Origin: Pseudomonas putida
Lineage (GTDB): Bacteria > Pseudomonadota > Gammaproteobacteria > Pseudomonadales > Pseudomonadaceae
Assembly: GCF_016406145.1 (NCBI RefSeq)
Contig: NZ_CP066306.1
Coordinates: 3,286,001 to 3,350,000 of the forward strand
DNA: 64,000 nucleotides
Reading direction: 5' to 3'
The first letter of the stretch is position 1; the number at the start of each line of letters is the position of its first letter. Under the pieces are notes generated by a model, which was not told the DNA's origin, did not search any database, and saw nothing but the letters and a program-made list of their open reading frames with translations. Shown here in pieces: positions 1 to 8,630 of this stretch. Position numbers and translations under genes: made by a program.

Positions 1-1
1 C

Positions 2-625
2 GACCCGGAAAGCAACGGCAACTCCAGCCGCGCCTGGCACCTGGGGCCCAAGCACACCACCGGCACCGTGGTGCCGGTCGAGCTGGTGTACAAGCTGCAG
101 GGTGAACTGCCAGGTGAATACAAGCTGGGCTACTACTACGATAGCTCCGACGTCAAACGCATTGGAAGCGACGACGAAGTGTCCGGCCGTGGCGGCCATT
201 ACCTGCTGATCGACCAGGCGGTGTGGAACGATGCCGGTTTGCCAGGCCGTAGCCTGCATGCCTTCGGCCAGTACTCGGCGTCGAGCAAGGCAGCCTCGCC
301 ATTTACCAAGTGGTATGGCGCCGGTGTGGTGCTGTACAAGCCGTTCGAAGGCCGCCCGCGTGACACCGTGGCGCTGGGTTATGGCCGCGCCGTGCCGAAT
401 CCGCGCAGCCGTGACGTGCTGGAAGATGCCGCGTTCAATGCCGGGCAGCAGTTCCCGGACATCGACAGCGCCGAGCAATTGATCGAGCTGAGCTATGGCT
501 ACCAGGCGACGCCATGGCTGAACCTGCGCCCGGATGTGCAATACATCATCGAGCCTGGTGCCTTCTCCGGGCAGGACATCGACAACGCGCTGGTGGTTGG
601 GCTGCAGGTCAAAGCGACCTTCTGA
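2..625 (+). CDS. Carbohydrate-selective porin, OprB family (3' part only)
   Basis: Open frame entering from the left edge, so the N-terminus and signal peptide are missing. The visible ~207 residues have alternating short beta-strand stretches rich in Tyr, Gly and Asp, such as YKLGYYYDSSD and ELSYGYQATPWLNLRPDVQYI. The protein ends in a terminal phenylalanine (VKATF), as expected for a BAM-assembled outer-membrane beta-barrel. The end pattern (PDVQYIIEPGAF.. then DNALVVGLQ) is typical of the OprB family, which lets sugars or other small solutes diffuse across the outer membrane. It may serve the neighbouring catabolic genes on the other strand, but that is inference. A hairpin terminator follows at once. 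Confidence 0.8.
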   Translation, partial: DPESNGNSSRAWHLGPKHTTGTVVPVELVYKLQGELPGEYKLGYYYDSSDVKRIGSDDEVSGRGGHYLLIDQAVWNDAGLPGRSLHAFGQYSASSKAASPFTKWYGAGVVLYKPFEGRPRDTVALGYGRAVPNPRSRDVLEDAAFNAGQQFPDIDSAEQLIELSYGYQATPWLNLRPDVQYIIEPGAFSGQDIDNALVVGLQVKATF

Positions 626-631
626 TCCCCG

Positions 632-655
632 GGGGCCGCTGTGCGGCCCCTTCTC
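632..655. terminator. GC hairpin between convergent genes
   Basis: GGGGCCGC, loop TGT, GCGGCCCC (632-650) followed by TTCTC. It lies just after the porin stop and runs into the end of the convergent deacetylase gene, so it probably ends the porin transcript. The U-tract is weak. Confidence 0.65.
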
Positions 656-1814
656 AATCCTGCCTGAGGTAATCCACCAGCCTCGACAGCATCGCATCGC
701 ACCCCTGCAACTGCTCGACACTGACAAACTCATCCGGCTTGTGCCCCTGCTCCATGCTCCCCGGGCCACACACCACGGTGGGGATGCCCGCCTGATCGAA
801 CAACCCGCCTTCGGTGCCGAACGCCACCGTACCGAATTCATCCGACCCGCTGAGCAATGCGACCAACCGCGCCGCCTCGCCGTCGACAGGTGTGGCCAAC
901 CCTGGATAAGCACTCAGCGGCTCCAGATGAATGGCACTGGCCGCGTTCACGGTGCGCATGCGCGGCAACAATTCAGCCTCGGCATAGGCCTGCAACTGAT
1001 CGGCCACCGTCTGCGCTTCAAAGCCTGGCAATGCACGCACCTCAAAGTCGAACGCACACTCTTCAGGCACGATGTTCAGCGCCCTGCCCCCCTTGATGGT
1101 GCCTGTCTGTACCGTCGAGAACGGCGGGTCAAAGCGCTTGTCGTGCTGTTCGGGCAGCGCCAGCGCGTCACCAATCTCGCCCAGTTTGCCGATCAGCCTG
1201 GCGGCATACTCGATGGCATTCACACCATACGGCGCATAGGCCGAATGGCACGCCGCGCCATGCACCTGGCAACGCATGGCCAGCTTGCCTTTGTGGCCGA
1301 GTACCGGTTTTAGCTCAGTAGGCTCGCCAATCAGGCAAAGCCGCGGCTTGTCAGGCCGCTGTTCGAGCGCGGCGAGCATCGAGCGCACACCCAGGCAACC
1401 CACTTCCTCGTCATAGGAAAACGCCAGGTGCACCGGCATGCGCAGCGGCTGCGCAAGAAATGCGGGTACTGCTGCCAAGACCGAGGCAATGAAACCTTTC
1501 ATGTCCGCCGTGCCACGGCCATACAGGCGCCCATCGCGTTCACTCAGGGCAAACGGCTCGACCGTCCAGGCCTGGCCATCCACCGGCACCACATCGGTAT
1601 GCCCGGACAGCACCACGCCGCCAACATCTGCGGGGCCGATGGTGGCGAACAGGTTGGCCTTGGTGCCTTCAGGGTTATGGAACAGTTCGCTGTCCACGCC
1701 CTGTTCGGCCAGATAGTCGCGGATGAAGCCGATCAGCTGCAGGTTGGAGTCGCGGCTGACCGTGGCATAGCCGATCAGCCGGGCCAACAGGGCGCGGCTG
1801 GTGAACTCACTCAT
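654..1814 (-). CDS. M20 family deacetylase, acetylornithine deacetylase (ArgE)-like
   Basis: Zinc-dependent amidohydrolase of the ArgE/DapE group, 386 residues. Metal and catalytic motifs are present in order: SGHTDVVPVDG (first His and bridging Asp), GRGTADMKGF, YDEEVGCLG (catalytic Glu pair) and GEPTELKP. The start is taken at MSEF because its ATG overlaps the end of the upstream DUF1028 gene (ATGAGTGA, 8-nt overlap), which implies translational coupling. ArgE cleaves N2-acetylornithine. Here the company of DUF1028, a flavin monooxygenase and a Rid protein rather than arginine genes suggests a catabolic paralogue acting on another N-acyl amino acid. No gene symbol is given for that reason. 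Confidence 0.85.
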   Translation of the reverse strand: MSEFTSRALLARLIGYATVSRDSNLQLIGFIRDYLAEQGVDSELFHNPEGTKANLFATIGPADVGGVVLSGHTDVVPVDGQAWTVEPFALSERDGRLYGRGTADMKGFIASVLAAVPAFLAQPLRMPVHLAFSYDEEVGCLGVRSMLAALEQRPDKPRLCLIGEPTELKPVLGHKGKLAMRCQVHGAACHSAYAPYGVNAIEYAARLIGKLGEIGDALALPEQHDKRFDPPFSTVQTGTIKGGRALNIVPEECAFDFEVRALPGFEAQTVADQLQAYAEAELLPRMRTVNAASAIHLEPLSAYPGLATPVDGEAARLVALLSGSDEFGTVAFGTEGGLFDQAGIPTVVCGPGSMEQGHKPDEFVSVEQLQGCDAMLSRLVDYLRQD

Positions 1815-2484
1815 CACCCGGCACCCCATAGCTCGGTGCAGTCGTCGGGTTCAGCGCGCGGGTGACGTAATCCTGCATCTGCGGGCGGTACGCCTGCCAC
1901 AAACCATCGAGCACACCGATCGGGTTTTCATCGGCCCAGTCCACGCGCAGGTCCACCAGTGGCCAGGTCAGCTCGCCCGCGATCTTCAGCGCCGCCGAGT
2001 GCACCGGGCCTGCCTCGCCGCCTGCAGCCATAGCCGCATGCATGGCCGCCAGCAGGCGATCAGCCAGGTGCCCGCCGGCCTGTTCGAAGGCTTGCACCAT
2101 GGCTTCGATGACCTGTACCGAAGACAACAGGTTACCGGCCGCCGCGCATTGCTCACCGGCCACGGCGTTGTGCACACCCAACGCCTGTTTGCCGGTGAAC
2201 AGCGCCACCTGGCCGTTACTGTCGATCACCGTTACCTGGCGGTACTCGCTCCAGCCATTGGCGCTGAGCACCCGGTCCAGCGCTGCAGCAGGCGGCAGCT
2301 GGCCCTGTTCCAGGGCATCGAGAATCTGTGGGCCGAGGGCCGGCAAGGTAATGTTCTGGGTGGCAACGGCGCCGACGCCTGCACGTACCCAAGGGCAGCG
2401 CGCCCCTACTGCGATGCTCGACGAACTGATGGCGATACCGACCTGGCCGGTTTCCTGGCAGCGTCCGATGATGGAGAACGTCAT
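1807..2484 (-). CDS. DUF1028 family protein
   Basis: About 225 residues starting MTFSIIGRCQETGQVGIA, with the family's conserved N-terminal strand and AVGARCPWVRAGVGAVATQ region. The fold is that of an Ntn-hydrolase-like protein and its biochemical role is unsettled. The start at 2484 has AGGAG about 7 nt upstream (CAGGAGCCTTTTC ATG). Its 3' end overlaps the ArgE-like gene. DUF1028 proteins are often found beside amidohydrolases and Rid proteins in catabolic operons, as here, so a hydrolytic or accessory role in breaking down an amide-containing substrate is plausible but inferred. Confidence 0.85.
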   Translation of the reverse strand: MTFSIIGRCQETGQVGIAISSSSIAVGARCPWVRAGVGAVATQNITLPALGPQILDALEQGQLPPAAALDRVLSANGWSEYRQVTVIDSNGQVALFTGKQALGVHNAVAGEQCAAAGNLLSSVQVIEAMVQAFEQAGGHLADRLLAAMHAAMAAGGEAGPVHSAALKIAGELTWPLVDLRVDWADENPIGVLDGLWQAYRPQMQDYVTRALNPTTAPSYGVPGDE

Positions 2485-2786
2485 GAAAAGGCTCCTGTTG
2501 TTCTGGGCGATTGCAAGCATTCTGGGCAGAACCTTTTAGTGAGCGAAACCACCTTTTTCCTGTGCCTTGAGCAGGAAAAAACTAAGGCCGGGCATCGCCA
2601 CGAAAAACAGCCCCCAAACCCCGCGAACTTTCCTGTATCCCTTGTGTAGCAAGGCCTTCGCCGTTTTATCGGCAAGTACTCGTTAAATACTAATTTCGCG
2701 ATTTTCCGTGCATCCCTAGTCTGGCCCCAGGTAACGGCGGTCCTCCAAACCGACCTGACAAAAACCGCCTGAACAAGGGCTCGGAC

Positions 2787-4106
2787 ATGACACTGAACAC
2801 TATTGAAATCGACACCCTCGTCGTCGGCGCCGGCCAGGCCGGCGTGGCCATGAGCGAACACTTGAGCAAGCTCGGCGTGCCGCACCTGGTGCTGGAGCGC
2901 AAGCGTATCGCCGAGGCCTGGCGCACTGGCCGCTGGGATTCGCTGGTCGCCAATGGCCCGGTCTGGCATGACCGCTTCCCCGGCCTTGAATTCAACCTGG
3001 ACCCCGACGCCTTCGCCGGCAAGGACCAGGTTGCTGACTACTTCGAGCAATACGTGCGCAAGTACAACCTGCCGGTGCGCACCGGCATCGAGGTGAGGAA
3101 GGTGGTGCGCAATGCCGACCGCCCAGGCTTCACCATCGAGACCAATGAGGGGGTGATTCGGGCCAACCGCGTGGTGGCCGCCACCGGCCCGTTCCAGCGT
3201 CCGGTCATCCCGGCCATCGCGCCAAAGGATGAGCACCTGCACCAGATCCACTCTGCCGCCTATTTCAACCCCGGGCAGCTGCCTGAAGGCGCAGTGCTGG
3301 TGGTAGGTGCCGGCTCTTCCGGCGTGCAGATCGCCGAAGAGCTGATGCGCGCCGGGCGCCAGGTGTACCTGTCGGTCGGCGCCCACGATCGTCCGCCACG
3401 GGCTTATCGCAACCGCGACTTCTGCTGGTGGCTGGGCGTGCTGGGCGAATGGGATGCCGAGATCGCCAAGCCAGGCCGCGAGCACGTGACCATTGCCGTC
3501 AGCGGTGCCCGTGGCGGCCACACCGTAGACTTCCGCGCCCTCGCCCATCAGGGCATGACCCTGGTCGGCCTGACCCAGTCGTTCGACAACGGTGTGGCAC
3601 GCTTCCAGGACAACCTGGCCGACAACATCCGCCGTGGCGACGAAAACTACCTGGCCCTGCTGGACGCTGCAGATGCCTATATCGAACGCAACGGCCTGGA
3701 CCTGCCGCAAGAGCCAGAAGCACGCAAGCGCCTGCCGGACCCGGCTTGCGTCAGCAACCCGCTACTGGAATTGGACCTGGCTAAGGCCAATGTCACCAGC
3801 ATCATCTGGGCCACCGGCTACGGCGTGGACTTCAGCTGGCTGCAGGTCGACACCTTCGATGCCAACGGCAAACCCCAGCACCAGCGCGGCGTGTCCCGCG
3901 AGCCGGGTGTGTACTTCCTCGGCCTGCCCTGGCTGTCGCGCCGCGGTTCGTCGTTCATCTGGGGCGTTTGGCACGACGCCAAGCACGTCGCCGGCCACAT
4001 CGCCACCCAGCGCACTTACCTGGCCTACCGCGACCGCGAACAGCGTGAAGCGGATGAGCAGCAACCTACCTCGATCAGCAACGTCAGCACCCTCGGAGCC
4101 CACTGA
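2787..4106 (+). CDS. Flavin-containing monooxygenase-like NAD(P)/FAD oxidoreductase
   Basis: 439 residues with two Rossmann dinucleotide motifs. The first is VVGAGQAGVAMSEHL at about residues 12-26 for FAD. The second is VVGAGSSGVQIAEEL at about residue 172 for NAD(P)H. Between them lies a DEHLHQIHSAAYF stretch that corresponds to the FMO fingerprint region, and near the end SIIWATGYGVDFSW matches the class B ATG/Y motif. Such enzymes oxygenate N or S atoms or ketones of small substrates in the cytosol. It overlaps the following Rid gene by one base (TGATG), so the two are co-translated. It is divergent from the DUF1028/ArgE-like pair across a 302-nt gap that should hold both promoters. Confidence 0.85.
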   Translation: MTLNTIEIDTLVVGAGQAGVAMSEHLSKLGVPHLVLERKRIAEAWRTGRWDSLVANGPVWHDRFPGLEFNLDPDAFAGKDQVADYFEQYVRKYNLPVRTGIEVRKVVRNADRPGFTIETNEGVIRANRVVAATGPFQRPVIPAIAPKDEHLHQIHSAAYFNPGQLPEGAVLVVGAGSSGVQIAEELMRAGRQVYLSVGAHDRPPRAYRNRDFCWWLGVLGEWDAEIAKPGREHVTIAVSGARGGHTVDFRALAHQGMTLVGLTQSFDNGVARFQDNLADNIRRGDENYLALLDAADAYIERNGLDLPQEPEARKRLPDPACVSNPLLELDLAKANVTSIIWATGYGVDFSWLQVDTFDANGKPQHQRGVSREPGVYFLGLPWLSRRGSSFIWGVWHDAKHVAGHIATQRTYLAYRDREQREADEQQPTSISNVSTLGAH

Positions 4107-4522
4107 TGCCTACCCATACCCGCATCCGCATGTTCAACACCAAGGTCACCTACCCTAACCAGACCCTGGACAACGACCTGTGCCAAGCCGTGCGCGCCGG
4201 CAACACCATCTATGTGCGCGGCCAGGTCGGTACCGACTTCGAAGGCCGCCTGGTGGGCCTGGGCGACCCTCGGGCGCAGGCTGAACAAGCGATGAAGAAC
4301 GTCAAGCAGCTGCTTGAAGAAGCAGGCTCCGACCTGTCGCATATCGTCAAGACCACCACCTACATCACCGACCCGCGTTTCCGTGAGCCGGTGTACAAAG
4401 AAGTGGGCAAGTGGCTCAAGGGCGTGTTTCCGATTTCCACCGGGCTGGTAGTGGCGGGCCTGGCCCAGCCTGAATGGCTGATGGAAATCGATGTGATTGC
4501 GGTGGTACCGGATCACGCTTGA
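4106..4522 (+). CDS. Rid family (YjgF/YER057c/UK114) protein lacking the RidA arginine
   Basis: 138 residues with the family core: NTIYVRGQVGTD, DPRAQAEQAMKNVKQLLEEAGSDLSHIVKTTTYITD and LMEIDVIAV. RidA proper hydrolyses reactive enamines/imines and needs an Arg in a PARST-type motif. The equivalent here reads FPISTGLVV, with no Arg. This is therefore not a canonical RidA deaminase but one of the other Rid subfamilies, which are common in catabolic operons. The start codon shares a base with the monooxygenase stop. A role in handling an unstable imine or enamine product of the monooxygenase is a reasonable inference. Confidence 0.85.
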   Translation: MPTHTRIRMFNTKVTYPNQTLDNDLCQAVRAGNTIYVRGQVGTDFEGRLVGLGDPRAQAEQAMKNVKQLLEEAGSDLSHIVKTTTYITDPRFREPVYKEVGKWLKGVFPISTGLVVAGLAQPEWLMEIDVIAVVPDHA

Positions 4523-4537
4523 TTGAGTGAGGTGACT

Positions 4538-4554
4538 GGGGCGCGCTGCGCCCC
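4538..4554. terminator. Hairpin between convergent genes
   Basis: GGGGCGC, loop GCT, GCGCCCC, directly between the Rid gene stop and the convergent LysR gene stop. It has no long U-tract in either direction. Bidirectional terminator or transcript-end stabiliser. Confidence 0.55.
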
Positions 4555-4560
4555 GGTAAT

Positions 4561-5466
4561 TTACATTCTGCCCAATTCTTCCCGGCAGAACTCCACGAAC
4601 AACTGCGCCGGCTTGGTCAACTGCACCCGCTTCAACCGCGCCGCTGCCAGCCCCGACAAGGCCACCGGCTCGGCAATGTCCACCGTCACCAGCTTCTGCC
4701 CGTCATACGTGCATTCTGAATGCGGCCGGGTCACCAGCAGTGAAAAACCGAACCCCTGCCCCACCATCCCGCGCACCATCTCGATCGACGGCGAACTGAA
4801 GACAATGTTTGGCGTCAGCCCCATCTCGTTGAACAGGCTGACGAAGTAAGTTCGGCTCGGCGCCACATCCAGCAGAATCATCGGCTCCGGGCACAAGTCA
4901 CGCAGTGACACCTGCGACTGGCCAGCAAAGCGGTGCTTGTCAGGAAGCAACACGTAGGGCTTTTGAGGGGCCATCAGCGGCTCAGCCTCGATGGTGCCAT
5001 CCAGGTCATGATCGTAGAGAAACGCCAGGTCGAACGTACCAGCCGTCAAGCCCTGGATCAGCTCCTGCTGCTCGCCATCGCGCAAACGGATGTCAACGCC
5101 CGGGTAGCGTTCGCGAAAACCGGCAATCAGGCGTGGCAGGTATAGCGGGGCCACGGTTTCGAAGCATCCAATATCGATCTGGCCGGCCACGGTATCGTTG
5201 TCGGCCAGCGCGTTCTGCTCGAACTCGTGGGCCATCTGCAGCAACGATTTGGTCTTGGCGTAGAAGCGTTTGCCGCTGGGGGTGAGCGAAACACCTTGGG
5301 CATGGTGGCGGATGAACAACTGCACACCAAAGCTTTCTTCCAGGCTCTTGATCGCTGTGGAAATGGACGGCTGCGCGATATAGAGCTGACGCGATGCCTC
5401 GGCAACGCTGCCGGCCTCGACGGTGGTGACGAAGTATTTGAGTTGTCGCAAGGTATAGGAAGCCAC
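4561..5466 (-). CDS. LysR family transcriptional regulator
   Basis: About 301 residues. The N-terminal winged helix-turn-helix reads TLRQLKYFVTTVEAGSVAEASRQLYIAQPSISTAIKSLEE in pieces, followed by an effector-binding domain (DIGCFETVAPLYLPRL.., LLDVAPSRTYFVSLF). The start is set at the second of two in-frame GTG codons (5466) because GAGAGG then sits about 7 nt upstream. The first GTG at 5472 leaves no spacing. It lies convergent to the monooxygenase/Rid pair and is the obvious candidate regulator of the 1-4.5 kb catabolic group. The inducer is unknown. Confidence 0.85.
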   Translation of the reverse strand: MASYTLRQLKYFVTTVEAGSVAEASRQLYIAQPSISTAIKSLEESFGVQLFIRHHAQGVSLTPSGKRFYAKTKSLLQMAHEFEQNALADNDTVAGQIDIGCFETVAPLYLPRLIAGFRERYPGVDIRLRDGEQQELIQGLTAGTFDLAFLYDHDLDGTIEAEPLMAPQKPYVLLPDKHRFAGQSQVSLRDLCPEPMILLDVAPSRTYFVSLFNEMGLTPNIVFSSPSIEMVRGMVGQGFGFSLLVTRPHSECTYDGQKLVTVDIAEPVALSGLAAARLKRVQLTKPAQLFVEFCREELGRM

Positions 5467-5653
5467 AGGCACCTCTCTGGCGCCGGTTGGGGCGCCCTTT
5501 TGAATTATCCTGCCACTTTACCGTGCCGTTGCAGTGGCGGGCGGCCCGGTGATGAAGGATTTGCCTATGGCTTGAACATATTCTTGTTTTGCCACACCCG
5601 GCAGCAAACCGTCTTTACTGGAAGGTAAACAGCCGCAGGAACGGTGTGAGCCT

Positions 5654-6040
5654 ATGAAAATCGTTGTCACCAGCATCCTCGTCGACGACCAGGCCAAGGC
5701 CTTGGCTTTCTACCACTACGTACTGGGTTTCGAGCCCAAGGACGACATCCCCATGGGCCAGTACCGCTGGCTCACTCTCACTTCACCCAACGACCCCAAT
5801 GGTGTTCAGCTGGTACTGGAACCCGATTCCCACCCTGCGGCCAAGGCCTACAAGGCGGCGCTTCGCCAGGACGGTATTCCAGCGACGTCGTTCGGCGTGC
5901 GCGACATTCAGGCCGAGTACACGCGTTTGTGCAAGGCCGGGGTCAAGTTCACCAAACAACCCACCGACCTGGGCCCGGTCACCGTCGCGGTGTTCGACGA
6001 TACCTGCGGCAACCTGATCCAGATCGCTCAGAAGCATTGA
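5654..6040 (+). CDS. VOC (glyoxalase/bleomycin resistance) superfamily protein
   Basis: 128 residues made of two beta-alpha-beta-beta-beta units: MKIVVTSILVDDQAKALAFYHYVLGF opens the first and TSFGVRDIQAEYTRLCKAGV the second. It ends FDDTCGNLIQIAQ, where the Gly-Asn-hydrophobic motif is the usual metal-site strand. VOC proteins include isomerases, dioxygenases and antibiotic-binding proteins, and nothing local fixes the substrate. It stands alone between the LysR gene (divergent) and the next unknown gene, 76 nt further on. Confidence 0.85.
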   Translation: MKIVVTSILVDDQAKALAFYHYVLGFEPKDDIPMGQYRWLTLTSPNDPNGVQLVLEPDSHPAAKAYKAALRQDGIPATSFGVRDIQAEYTRLCKAGVKFTKQPTDLGPVTVAVFDDTCGNLIQIAQKH

Positions 6041-6116
6041 CCGTGGCCAATGGCAGGCCAGCCCGCCATTGGCTACATTTGCCGCTATTCCCGGTGCGCT
6101 ACAACAAGGAAAAACA

Positions 6117-6686
6117 ATGCGCCACGAATTCAGTGAAGTGCTCAACGACCTGGTCGATTACTTTCTGGTCGGGGACATTCAGTTGCTCGACCGTTTCAAG
6201 CACGACAATGACTTGCCCGATGACCTCGCGAGCGAATTCACCCACACCGACAGCGGCGACAGGGCCGTACGTGAAGGCATCGTCATACCCTTGGCCGGGA
6301 TCGACAACCTGCCCTACCACATCATTTTCACCCTCGAAGGCGACACTCCCGCCTTGCTCGAGCCCGGCAGCCGCCTGAAACACCGGCGCGGCGGTTATGT
6401 GCTACAGGTCGAGAACCGTGCGGTCATGGTGTACACCTGGCGCATCCTCCAGCATTTCACCAACAAGACCCTCGGCGACCTGCTCGCCCGCTACCAAGTG
6501 CCGGGGCGGCCGATCATCGAGCTGGACAATGGCTGGTATGACGTCGAGGTGCTGGGCGGCGCCGTCGTGCGCGACGGGCTGTACGAACCGGCGTTCGAGT
6601 TCGTGCTGACCAAACGCTGGAGCCCAGGCGAGGCACAGGACGTGGATCTGGGCTATGCCTTCAGCTTGCGTGGGTATTTCGACTGA
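6117..6686 (+). CDS. Conserved-looking protein of unknown function
   Basis: 189 residues from ATG 6117, preceded by AAGGAAAAACA; an in-frame upstream extension has no ribosome site. I do not recognise the family. It is soluble and acidic, with no signal peptide or membrane segment. It opens MRHEFSEVLNDLVDYFLVGD, has a compact beta-rich middle (GGYVLQVENRAVMVYTWRIL) and ends with DLGYAFSLRGYFD. Codon use matches its neighbours, so it is probably a real gene. It sits downstream of the VOC gene on the same strand and ends at a strong hairpin. Confidence 0.6.
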   Translation: MRHEFSEVLNDLVDYFLVGDIQLLDRFKHDNDLPDDLASEFTHTDSGDRAVREGIVIPLAGIDNLPYHIIFTLEGDTPALLEPGSRLKHRRGGYVLQVENRAVMVYTWRILQHFTNKTLGDLLARYQVPGRPIIELDNGWYDVEVLGGAVVRDGLYEPAFEFVLTKRWSPGEAQDVDLGYAFSLRGYFD

Positions 6687-6700
6687 TTGTTTTCAATGAC

Positions 6701-6732
6701 GGCCCCATCGCCGGCTGGCCGGCGATGGGGCC
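6701..6732. terminator. Perfect 15-bp inverted repeat, bidirectional terminator or REP-like element
   Basis: GGCCCCATCGCCGGC, two-base loop TG, GCCGGCGATGGGGCC. It lies in the 65-nt gap between two convergent genes, with TTTTCA on one side and AAATAT on the other. It could end both transcripts and also resembles Pseudomonas REP stems. Confidence 0.7.
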
Positions 6733-6751
6733 TGAAATATCTACATCAGGT

Positions 6752-8425
6752 TCAAGTGATATCCCGGTCCTTGGTCTCTGGCAGGAAGAAGATCCCCAGC
6801 ACCGCTGTCATCACCGCGATCACGATCGGGTACCACAGCCCGTAGTAGATATCACCGGTGGCCACCACCATGGCAAATGCCACGGTAGGCAGGAAGCCGC
6901 CGAACCAGCCGTTGCCGATATGGTATGGCAGCGACATCGAGGTATAGCGGATACGTGCCGGGAACAGCTCCACCAGCCATGCCGCTATCGGCCCATATAC
7001 CATGGTCACGTAGATCACCAAAATGGTCAGTAGCAACAGCACCATCGGGTAGTGGATCTTCGCAGGGTCGGCCTTCTCGGGGTAACCCGCCTCCTTCAAG
7101 GCACCCGCCAGGGTTGCGGTAAAGGCGTCGCCTTGGGTCTTCAGGTCAGCCGCAGCCAGGCTGCTGCCATCGAAGCTCGGGATCACCCGCTCACCGATAC
7201 GAATCTGCGCCACGCTGCCAGGCTCGGCCGTTTCGTTCTGGTACGGGATCGCCCGCTTGGCCAGCAGGCTTTTGGCAATGTCGCACGAGCTGGTGAATTT
7301 GGCCTTGCCCACCGGGTCGAACTGGAATGCGCATTGGTCAGGGTCGGCCATGACCACCACCGGGTTCTGCTCCTGGGCAACGAAGACGTCAGGATTGCCG
7401 TATTCGGTCAACGCTTTGAAGATCGGGAAGTAGGTCAAGGCGGCAATGATGCAGCCTGCCATGATGATTTTCTTGCGCCCGATGCGGTCGGACAGGCTGC
7501 CGAAGAAGATGAAGAACGGCGTACCGATCAGCAACGAGCCGGCGATCAGCAGGTTGGCCGTCTGTGGGTCGATCTTCAGCGTCTGAAGGAGGAAGAACAG
7601 CGCATAGAACTGCCCCGTGTACCACACCACGGCCTGGCCGGCAGTGCCGCCGAGCAGTGACATGATCACCACCTTGAGGTTGTCCCAACGTGCAAAGGAT
7701 TCGGTCAGCGGGGCTTTCGAGGCTTTGCCTTCGGCCTTCATCTTCATGAACACCGGCGACTCATTGAGCTGCATGCGGATGTACACCGAAATCGCCAGCA
7801 GCAGGATCGACAGCAGGAACGGGATGCGCCAGCCCCAGGCTTCGAATGCTTCAGTACCCAAGGCCGTGCGGCAGGCCAGGATCACCAGCAACGACAGGAA
7901 CAGGCCCAGCGTCGCAGTGGTCTGGATCCACGAGGTGAAGAAACCACGCCGGCCTTTGGGGGCATGCTCGGCCACATAAGTGGCCGCCCCACCGTACTCG
8001 CCACCCAGCGCCAGGCCCTGCAACAGGCGCAGGGCAATCAGAATGATCGGGGCTGCCACACCGATCGTTGCGTAGCTGGGCAGCAGCCCGACGATCGCGG
8101 TAGACAGGCCCATGATGACGATGGTGATCAGAAACGTGTGTTTGCGCCCGATCATGTCGCCCAGGCGGCCGAACACGATGGCACCGAACGGTCGCACCGC
8201 AAAGCCAGCGGCAAAGGCAAGCAAGGCGAAAATGAAGGATGTGGTTTCATTGACCCCGGCAAAGAAGTGCTTGGCGATGATCGCCGCCAGTGAGCCGTAG
8301 AGGTAGAAGTCGTACCATTCGAACACGGTACCCAGGGAGGACGCGAAGATGACCTTGCGCTCTTCTTTGGTGATGCCGCGTTGGGGCGCGCTACTGCCCG
8401 TGGATGCGCTGTCGAGAACCGCCAT
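6752..8425 (-). CDS. MFS metabolite:H+ symporter (MHS family) with a long extra loop
   Basis: 557 residues, longer than the usual ~430 of the MHS family. It begins with a cytosolic tail followed by TVFEWYDFYLYGSLAA, the MHS first-helix signature. GRLGDMIGRKHTFLITI is the loop 2-3 MFS motif and GGEYGGAATYVAEHAP the family's fourth/fifth helix motif. About 120 residues (roughly 365-470, with two cysteines) are inserted before the last helices, and some MHS proteins are known to carry such an insertion. It imports an organic acid, betaine or similar compound with protons across the inner membrane; the substrate is not predictable. CGGAGGCAACCC precedes the ATG. Confidence 0.85.
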   Translation of the reverse strand: MAVLDSASTGSSAPQRGITKEERKVIFASSLGTVFEWYDFYLYGSLAAIIAKHFFAGVNETTSFIFALLAFAAGFAVRPFGAIVFGRLGDMIGRKHTFLITIVIMGLSTAIVGLLPSYATIGVAAPIILIALRLLQGLALGGEYGGAATYVAEHAPKGRRGFFTSWIQTTATLGLFLSLLVILACRTALGTEAFEAWGWRIPFLLSILLLAISVYIRMQLNESPVFMKMKAEGKASKAPLTESFARWDNLKVVIMSLLGGTAGQAVVWYTGQFYALFFLLQTLKIDPQTANLLIAGSLLIGTPFFIFFGSLSDRIGRKKIIMAGCIIAALTYFPIFKALTEYGNPDVFVAQEQNPVVVMADPDQCAFQFDPVGKAKFTSSCDIAKSLLAKRAIPYQNETAEPGSVAQIRIGERVIPSFDGSSLAAADLKTQGDAFTATLAGALKEAGYPEKADPAKIHYPMVLLLLTILVIYVTMVYGPIAAWLVELFPARIRYTSMSLPYHIGNGWFGGFLPTVAFAMVVATGDIYYGLWYPIVIAVMTAVLGIFFLPETKDRDIT

Positions 8426-8630
8426 GGGTTGCCTCCGGATTGTGGTTATCGCAGGCCGGAGTACCTCACACCCATTTCACCGTCGCACCCAGGCCCCAGG
8501 GGCTTGCTTTGGTTGCGAAGCACGACGAGGCTGGCCGCCTCGGATCGCAGCAAGGTATTTCAAGCATAATCGGCTTTGCCGGGATATCCACTTTGCCAGC
8601 ATCGGCGAAGTCCGGTTCCCTGAAACCCGG

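Noticed and set aside
2481..3710. 409-residue minus-strand frame over the monooxygenase
   Set aside because: Overlaps a gene with clear FAD and NADPH motifs; its own product shows none.
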